DNA of 64,000 nucleotides from Polynucleobacter corsicus. GTDB lineage: Bacteria; Pseudomonadota; Gammaproteobacteria; Burkholderiales; Burkholderiaceae. A program made the position numbers and the translations under genes. Position 1 is the first letter of the stretch. Every line of letters starts with the position of its first letter. Where the stretch lies: the NCBI RefSeq assembly GCF_018688255.1, contig NZ_CP061314.1, positions 1,116,001 through 1,180,000 on the forward strand, written 5' to 3'. The notes under the pieces are model-generated. The model was given only the letters and a program-made list of their open reading frames with translations. It did not search any database and was not told where the DNA came from. Of the stretch, positions 58,934 to 64,000 are shown piece after piece.

Positions 58934-61150
58934 TTACTTTGCTTGCGCCTGCTTGACCTTCAAACGCCAAGCATGCAGCAATGGTTCGGTATACCCGTTT
59001 GGCTGCTCAAGACCCTTAAAGATCAGATCGCTTGCAGCTTGAAAAGCATCTGAATCCTGATAGTTTGGCATCATTGGCTTATACAAGGGATCGCCAGCAT
59101 TTTGACTATCCACGATAGTGGCCATTCGTTGCATAGCTTCCTCTACTTCGGCTTTGCTTACATACTTATGCAGTAACCAGTTAGCAATGTGCTGACTAGA
59201 AATCCGCAATGTTGCACGATCTTCCATTAAGCCCACATTGTAAATATCAGGCACCTTAGAGCAACCAACGCCTTGGTCAATCCAGCGCACAACATAACCC
59301 AAAATACCTTGGCAATTATTATTGAGGGCTTCGCGAATTTCCTCTTTAGTCCAATCAGGAAATAGCGCAATTGGCACAGTCAAGAGATCATCAGTTAAGG
59401 CCTCATACTCGGCTGCAGTGTCCTGCTTCTCCATATCCTCTTGGATCTTTGCTACATCGACCTGATGATAGTGAATCGCATGCAAGGTGGCAGCAGTAGG
59501 CGATGGCACCCAAGCAGTATTGGCTCCAGCCTGAGGGTGTGCGGCTTTTTGCTCAACCATTTCTTTCATGAGATCTGGCGCAGGCCACATACCTTTACCA
59601 ATTTGTGCGCGACCACGTAGGCCACAATCTAAGCCTGCCAATACGTTGCGGCGCTCGTAAGCTCCAAACCATTTAGCAATCTTCATCCTACCTTTACGAA
59701 CCATGGCGCCGCCATACATCCCGGTATGCATCTCATCACCGGTACGGTCTAAGAATCCAGTATTAATAAAGGCAACACGAGCACTAGCTGCAGCAATGGC
59801 AGCTTTAATGTTGACGCTCATACGGCGTTCTTCGTCCATGATGCCTAATTTGACTGTGTTCTCAGGCAAGCCAAGTAATTTCTCGACCCGGCCAAAGAGT
59901 TCGCCAGCAAATGCCACTTCTTCAGCGCTGTGCATTTTTGGCTTAACGATATAGACCGAGCCTTTACGTGTATTACCAATAGCCTGAGTCGCTGGGCGAT
60001 TAATGTCATACAAAGCAATCAACACAGTCACGACTGCGTCTAAGATGCCTTCGTAGATTTCCTTACCTTCACCAGTAATAATGGCGGGGTTAGTCATCAA
60101 GTGACCAACGTTACGCAAAAACAAGAGTGATCGGCCATTCAAAGTGACAACGCCATCTTTCGGATTGACAGCGCCAATACCGGCTGTGTATTTGCGATCT
60201 GGATTGAGTGTACGGGTAAAAGTCTTGCCGCCTTTACTAACTTCTTCAACCAATGTGCCCTTAAGAATACCCAACCAATTCTCATAAGCAAGCACTTTGT
60301 CATCGCCGTCAACCACTGCTACTGAGTCTTCTAGGTCCAAAATGGTTGAGAGTGCAGCTTCAAGCACCACATCATTTACGCCCGCTAAATCAGAAGCACC
60401 AATGGTTTTTGTCTTATCAATTTGAATATCAATATGAATGCCATGATTACGCAATAAAACAGATGATGGTGCAGAGGCATCGCCTTGGTAACCAACAAAC
60501 TGTTTCTCATCAGTCAAACCTGTTGTGCTGCCGTCTTTTAATTTCACGGACAGTTTTTTATCCACAACGGCATACGCAACTACATCGGTGTGAGAGGCTT
60601 TGGCCAAAGGAGCAGCTTGATCTAAAAACTGGCGTGCGTAGGCAACTACCTTGGCACCACGAATCGGGTTGTAGGCTCCCGCCTTGGTAGCGCCACCTTC
60701 TTCAGAGATAACATCTGTGCCGTACAGGGCATCATACAAAGAGCCCCAACGTGCATTTGCAGCATTTAAGGCATAGCGCGCATTGAGCACTGGAACAACC
60801 AGTTGAGGACCGGCTTGAAGAGCCAATTCGTCATCCACATTCTGAGTAGTAGCCAAAACTTTGGCAGGCACATCGTCGATGTAACCAATTTCTTTCAAGT
60901 ACTTGCGGTAAGTAGGCATATCTTTGATTGGGCCAGGATTGGCTTGATGCCATTTATCCAAATCCAATTGCAAGCGATCACGCTTAGCTAGTAATGCTTC
61001 ATTCTTTGGGCTCAGATCTTTAACGATCTCGTCAAAACCTTTCCAAAAGTCCGCGCTTTTAATTCCTGTGCCAGGCAAAACTTGATCTTCAATAAAACGG
61101 TAAAGCGGTGTAGCTACTTGAAGGCTATTACATTGTGTACGTGCTGTCAT
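58934..61150 (-). CDS. glcB: Malate synthase G
   Basis: GlcB condenses glyoxylate and acetyl-CoA to malate in the glyoxylate bypass. The product is 738 residues from the ATG at 61148-61150, with GGGA nine bases upstream; a TTG extension upstream is unlikely. Seen: TTGLTDEKQFVGYQGD, the LEDSVAVVDGDDKV region with Mg-binding acids, IMDEERRMSVN, INTGFLDRTGDEMHT, and GRAQIGKGMWPAPDLM. The length is typical of the long G form. It is a single gene with a terminator behind it. Confidence 0.97.
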   Translation of the reverse strand: MTARTQCNSLQVATPLYRFIEDQVLPGTGIKSADFWKGFDEIVKDLSPKNEALLAKRDRLQLDLDKWHQANPGPIKDMPTYRKYLKEIGYIDDVPAKVLATTQNVDDELALQAGPQLVVPVLNARYALNAANARWGSLYDALYGTDVISEEGGATKAGAYNPIRGAKVVAYARQFLDQAAPLAKASHTDVVAYAVVDKKLSVKLKDGSTTGLTDEKQFVGYQGDASAPSSVLLRNHGIHIDIQIDKTKTIGASDLAGVNDVVLEAALSTILDLEDSVAVVDGDDKVLAYENWLGILKGTLVEEVSKGGKTFTRTLNPDRKYTAGIGAVNPKDGVVTLNGRSLLFLRNVGHLMTNPAIITGEGKEIYEGILDAVVTVLIALYDINRPATQAIGNTRKGSVYIVKPKMHSAEEVAFAGELFGRVEKLLGLPENTVKLGIMDEERRMSVNIKAAIAAASARVAFINTGFLDRTGDEMHTGMYGGAMVRKGRMKIAKWFGAYERRNVLAGLDCGLRGRAQIGKGMWPAPDLMKEMVEQKAAHPQAGANTAWVPSPTAATLHAIHYHQVDVAKIQEDMEKQDTAAEYEALTDDLLTVPIALFPDWTKEEIREALNNNCQGILGYVVRWIDQGVGCSKVPDIYNVGLMEDRATLRISSQHIANWLLHKYVSKAEVEEAMQRMATIVDSQNAGDPLYKPMMPNYQDSDAFQAASDLIFKGLEQPNGYTEPLLHAWRLKVKQAQAK

Positions 61151-61211
61151 TTCTAAATCCCAAAGCAAATGTGTAAATTAAATATAAAAAAATTAAAAAG
61201 GAAGTGCTTTA

Positions 61212-62552
61212 TTAACCTTTGAATGGATGTTGTAGAAGAATTGTTTCATCGCGATCAGGTCCCGTTGAGACCATGGCGATCGGCTTTCCTGCAACTTCTT
61301 CGATACGACGCAGGAACTTCTGTGCCTCTATTGGGAGTTTGTCCCATTCACGAATACCAAAAGTAGTTCCCTTCCAACCCGGGAAATCCTCATAAATTGG
61401 TTCGCAATGCGCCACAGCTTCAGCGCCGCGCGGTAATACATCTAATTTTTGACCGTCAAGGGTGTAGCCCACACAAAGACGAATAGTCTCAAACCCATCC
61501 AATACGTCCAGCTTAGTAATGCAAAGGCCAGACAAACCATTGATCTGAATTGAACGCTTTAGTGCAGCAGCATCTAACCAACCAGTGCGGCGCGGACGGC
61601 CCGTGACGGAACCAAACTCTTTACCCACTTCAGCCAAACGAATACCAACAGGATCTTGCTTGGCTGGATTATCAAAGTCGTATAACTCACTTGGGAACGG
61701 ACCAGCACCAACACGCGTGCAATAAGCCTTGGTAATGCCCAAGATATATTGCAGTGAATCCGGACCAACGCCAGATCCAGCGGCAGCATTACCAGCCACA
61801 CAGTTGCTGGAAGTCACGTACGGATAGGTGCCATGATCAATGTCCAGCAAAGTACCTTGCGCACCTTCGAATAATAAATTTTGACCAGCTTGCTCTGCTG
61901 CATATAAAGCGCTAGAGACATCGACCACCATCGGCTTGATGCGCCCTGCATAAGACATGGCTTCTTCTAATGTCTTTTGAAAATCAACTGGCTCGGCCCC
62001 ATAGTAATTTGTGAGCATAAAGTTGTGATATTCCAAGTTCTCACGCAATTGCGCGGCAAACTTTTCCGGATAAAACAAATCCTGAACACGTAGGGCGCGT
62101 CGGGCTACCTTATCTTCGTATGCTGGTCCGATACCGCGGCCAGTAGTGCCAATCTTGGCATGGCCACGTTTTTTCTCACGGGCATGATCGATGGCTACGT
62201 GATACGGCAAAATCAAGGTGGTTGCTTCAGAAATCTTCAAACGGGATTGAACATCCAAGCCTGCAGCCTCTAACTCACCAATTTCTTTAAAGAGTGCTTC
62301 TGGAGAAAGCACAACACCATTACCAATGTAGCAAATCACGTTCTTATGCATGATTCCAGAGGGGATCAAACGCAAAATCGTTTTTTTACCGCCAATGATC
62401 AGCGTATGGCCAGCGTTATGTCCACCCTGAAAACGTACGACTGCTTGCGCATGGTCTGTCAACCAATCCACTACTTTGCCCTTGCCCTCGTCACCCCACT
62501 GGGTACCAATGACAACGACGTTACGACCATGAGCTTGTTGCTTTAAAGACAT
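61212..62552 (-). CDS. purA: Adenylosuccinate synthetase
   Basis: PurA joins IMP and aspartate with GTP, toward AMP. The product is 446 residues from the ATG at 62550-62552 (MSLKQQAHGRNVVVIGTQWGDEGKGK); a TTG four codons upstream is rejected. Seen: the GTP loop GTQWGDEGKGKVVDWL, QGGHNAGHT, GTTGRGIGPAYEDK, EGAQGTLLDIDHGTYPYVTSSN, and GRPRRTGWLD. It follows hisZ, in the conserved betaproteobacterial order hflK-hflC-hisZ-purA. Confidence 0.97.
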   Translation of the reverse strand: MSLKQQAHGRNVVVIGTQWGDEGKGKVVDWLTDHAQAVVRFQGGHNAGHTLIIGGKKTILRLIPSGIMHKNVICYIGNGVVLSPEALFKEIGELEAAGLDVQSRLKISEATTLILPYHVAIDHAREKKRGHAKIGTTGRGIGPAYEDKVARRALRVQDLFYPEKFAAQLRENLEYHNFMLTNYYGAEPVDFQKTLEEAMSYAGRIKPMVVDVSSALYAAEQAGQNLLFEGAQGTLLDIDHGTYPYVTSSNCVAGNAAAGSGVGPDSLQYILGITKAYCTRVGAGPFPSELYDFDNPAKQDPVGIRLAEVGKEFGSVTGRPRRTGWLDAAALKRSIQINGLSGLCITKLDVLDGFETIRLCVGYTLDGQKLDVLPRGAEAVAHCEPIYEDFPGWKGTTFGIREWDKLPIEAQKFLRRIEEVAGKPIAMVSTGPDRDETILLQHPFKG

Positions 62553-62602
62553 AATGAAATCCAAAAGGTAATTACAGAATTAATGTGTTGTTCAAATAGC
62601 GT

Positions 62603-63766
62603 TTACTTCTTTTTTACTACCCATGAGCTGCCTTGCTTTACTAGCTCACGATCACAAAGATATTCAGCAGTTTCTACAGCATCGCCACTAGGAGCCTGGA
62701 TGACTACTTCACCAGCATCGCGCAATTCGGTAATCTTGGCAGCTAGGTCAGCATCTAAAGTCCAAGGCGCTACGATGGCGGGCATTCTTTGCGCTACAGG
62801 TGCCAGGTTAGCCAGGGTCAATAAATCCATTGAAAAGCCAGTAGCAGGACGGGAGCGTCCAAATGCTTGACCAACATGGTCGTATCTGCCGCCTCTCGCA
62901 ATTGGCTGTGGCAACTGATCAACATAAGCAGCGAACATCACACCGCTGTGATATTGATATCCACGCAGATCCGCCAGATCCATGCTGAGCTCAACATTGC
63001 CTGGAAGTGCATCAGTTGCTGCGGCCAATTTTTCTAGTTGAGACAAGGCCTCATCAATTAATGGATGTTTCGGTAAAGACTTTCTAGCACCAGCCAATAC
63101 TTGCGCACAAGGGCCATTTAATTCAGTAAGAGCCATTAAGGCTTGCGCAGACTCGGCCGGTAAGCATTTAGACCAAATCGCTAAGCGTGGGCGATCTTTG
63201 CTTTGCAATAAGCTATACAGTGCCTCGACATCAGCCTTCTCTTTAACTTGCCCATCCAGAATTCCCTCGAGCACGCCTGCATGCGAGAGATCGAGGTAGA
63301 CCTTATTCAGCCCAGCAACACTCAAGGTTTTTAGTAATAAGGAGATCGCCTCAAAATCCGCTTCCCAAGTAGCGCATCCATAAATCTCTGCGCCAAGTTG
63401 TAATTCTTCACGAGCAGAGCTGCCTACTGGTGTGCGTGCATGGGCAACTGATCCTGCATAGCAAAGGCGGGTTACGCCTTTACGGTTGAGTAAGTGCGCA
63501 TCAATGCGAGCAACTTGCGGAGTCATGTCAGCGCGCAGGCCTAATGTTCTCCCAGACAACTGATCAACCAACTTAAATGTTTGTAAATTCAGATCTGAAC
63601 CAGTGCCAGTCAGCAAAGAATCTAGGAACTCCAATATAGGAGGAGCAACCAGTTCATAGCCATAGGACTGATACAAATCGAGAATAGCGCGACGCAGAGT
63701 CTCTACCTTACGAGCCTCGGCTGGCAAAACATCAGCAATATCTTCAGGAAGTAACCAGCGATTCAT
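62603..63766 (-). CDS. hisZ: ATP phosphoribosyltransferase regulatory subunit
   Basis: HisZ resembles histidyl-tRNA synthetase but acts with the short HisG in the first step of histidine synthesis. The 387-residue product has WLLPEDIADVLPAEARKVETLRR, YELVAPPILEFLDSLLTG, LGLRADMTPQVARIDAHLL (class II motif 2-like) and GGRYDHVGQAFGRSRPATGFSMD. The anticodon domain of HisRS is lacking. It lies between hflC and purA and implies a short-form HisG elsewhere. Confidence 0.95.
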   Translation of the reverse strand: MNRWLLPEDIADVLPAEARKVETLRRAILDLYQSYGYELVAPPILEFLDSLLTGTGSDLNLQTFKLVDQLSGRTLGLRADMTPQVARIDAHLLNRKGVTRLCYAGSVAHARTPVGSSAREELQLGAEIYGCATWEADFEAISLLLKTLSVAGLNKVYLDLSHAGVLEGILDGQVKEKADVEALYSLLQSKDRPRLAIWSKCLPAESAQALMALTELNGPCAQVLAGARKSLPKHPLIDEALSQLEKLAAATDALPGNVELSMDLADLRGYQYHSGVMFAAYVDQLPQPIARGGRYDHVGQAFGRSRPATGFSMDLLTLANLAPVAQRMPAIVAPWTLDADLAAKITELRDAGEVVIQAPSGDAVETAEYLCDRELVKQGSSWVVKKK

Positions 63767-63784
63767 GATTTGAACTATTCACTC

Positions 63785-64000
63785 TTAATTTTTTTTGTGC
63801 ATGAACTTAAAGAACTCGCCATTAGGCTCAACAACTATGACATCTTTCTTATCTTTAAAGGAGCTTCGGTAGGCCTGAAGACTTTGGTAGAACTGGGCGA
63901 ACTGAGGATCACGCCCAAAAGCATCGGCATATAAAGCAGTGGCCTTTGCATCGCCAGAACCTTTTATTTTCTGCGCTTCACGATAGGCTTCAGCCAAGAT
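63785..64000 (-). CDS. hflC: HflC (modulator of FtsH), C-terminal part cut by window edge
   Basis: The last 71 residues of a band-7/SPFH protein are present; the frame runs off the right edge. The tail AEAYREAQKIKGSGDAKATALYADAFGRDPQFAQFYQSLQAYR is the HflC signature, followed by VVEPNGEFFKFM. HflC forms a membrane complex with HflK that controls FtsH protease. The next genes hisZ and purA support the assignment. Confidence 0.95.
   Translation of the reverse strand: MLAEAYREAQKIKGSGDAKATALYADAFGRDPQFAQFYQSLQAYRSSFKDKKDVIVVEPNGEFFKFMHKKN

Noticed and set aside
61151..61168. Longer malate synthase from a TTG; similar TTG extensions for purA (62564), sdhC (1559) and the MFS gene (57950).
   Set aside because: An ATG a few codons downstream fits each family better.
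1..64000. CRISPR arrays, insertion sequences, rRNA, integrons and transposases.
   Set aside because: No regularly spaced repeats, transposase frames, terminal inverted repeats or rRNA-like sequence were found.

Overview
The window looks like a chromosomal segment of a free-living freshwater betaproteobacterium of the Burkholderiaceae, most likely Polynucleobacter. The grounds are the mid-40s to about 50 percent GC, very tight gene packing, and family-typical gene sets and orders: GntR-sdhCDA next to mdh, aceE-aceF-lpdA with a lipoyl domain fused to LpdA, hflC-hisZ-purA, glnA-ntrB-ntrC, the aat-bpt N-degron pair and a DUF2863 gene. The genus is an inference from these features; no database search was possible. 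There is no rRNA, CRISPR array, insertion sequence, integrase or prophage module.

Layout. 1-4 kb: TCA-cycle genes, with sdhC-sdhD-sdhA (cut by the left edge) and a GntR regulator on the minus strand, divergent from mdh, which is followed by a small exported MliC-like protein. 4-6 kb (minus): DUF2863 and yaaA. 6.1-17.9 kb (plus): a long run of short-gap genes: aminotransferase, GST, 3-hydroxybutyryl-CoA dehydrogenase, DUF3429, rarA, DsbA-like isomerase, cyclophilin, pabBC fusion, Nudix, aat, bpt, pyrD and an IclR regulator that looks leaderless. 17.9-20.7 kb: a PbpG-type peptidase, an EamA transporter and a phasin. 20.7-26.6 kb (minus): the pyruvate dehydrogenase operon. It is divergent from a PAS histidine kinase/FixJ-type regulator pair and folD, with an inverted repeat between the two units. 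30.9-38.1 kb: prlC, then the minus-strand nitrogen operon glnA-ntrB-ntrC-xthA with two good NtrC boxes upstream.

38-46.8 kb (minus): cinA-type gene, EI24 membrane protein, sterol desaturase-like hydroxylase, polysaccharide deacetylase, YncE-like beta-propeller and hrpA. 46.8-50.9 kb: argA (probably leaderless), yggX, a promoter-to-terminator small-RNA unit that may be 6S RNA, rpiA (minus), tal and trxC. 51-54 kb (minus): rlmB and rnr. 54.3 kb: tRNA-Leu(CAG). 54.5-57.9 kb (minus): a compact five-gene unit (MFS transporter, dienelactone hydrolase, unknown protein, class II aldolase, tautomerase) that resembles an uncharacterised catabolic operon. A 380-base intergenic region with palindromes and an orphan terminator follows, then an orphan phage-type cysteine peptidase-like gene. 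58.9-64 kb (minus): glcB, purA, hisZ and the 3' end of hflC.

Most of the window is core metabolism, with carbon flow through PDH, TCA and glyoxylate genes and with nitrogen assimilation. The points most worth a second look are an NtrC whose sigma-54 contact loop reads GAFPGA instead of GAFTGA although NtrC boxes stand upstream of glnA, the five-gene catabolic-looking operon, the small-RNA locus between yggX and rpiA, the orphan peptidase-like gene, two apparently leaderless genes, and several palindromic operators in divergent promoter regions.
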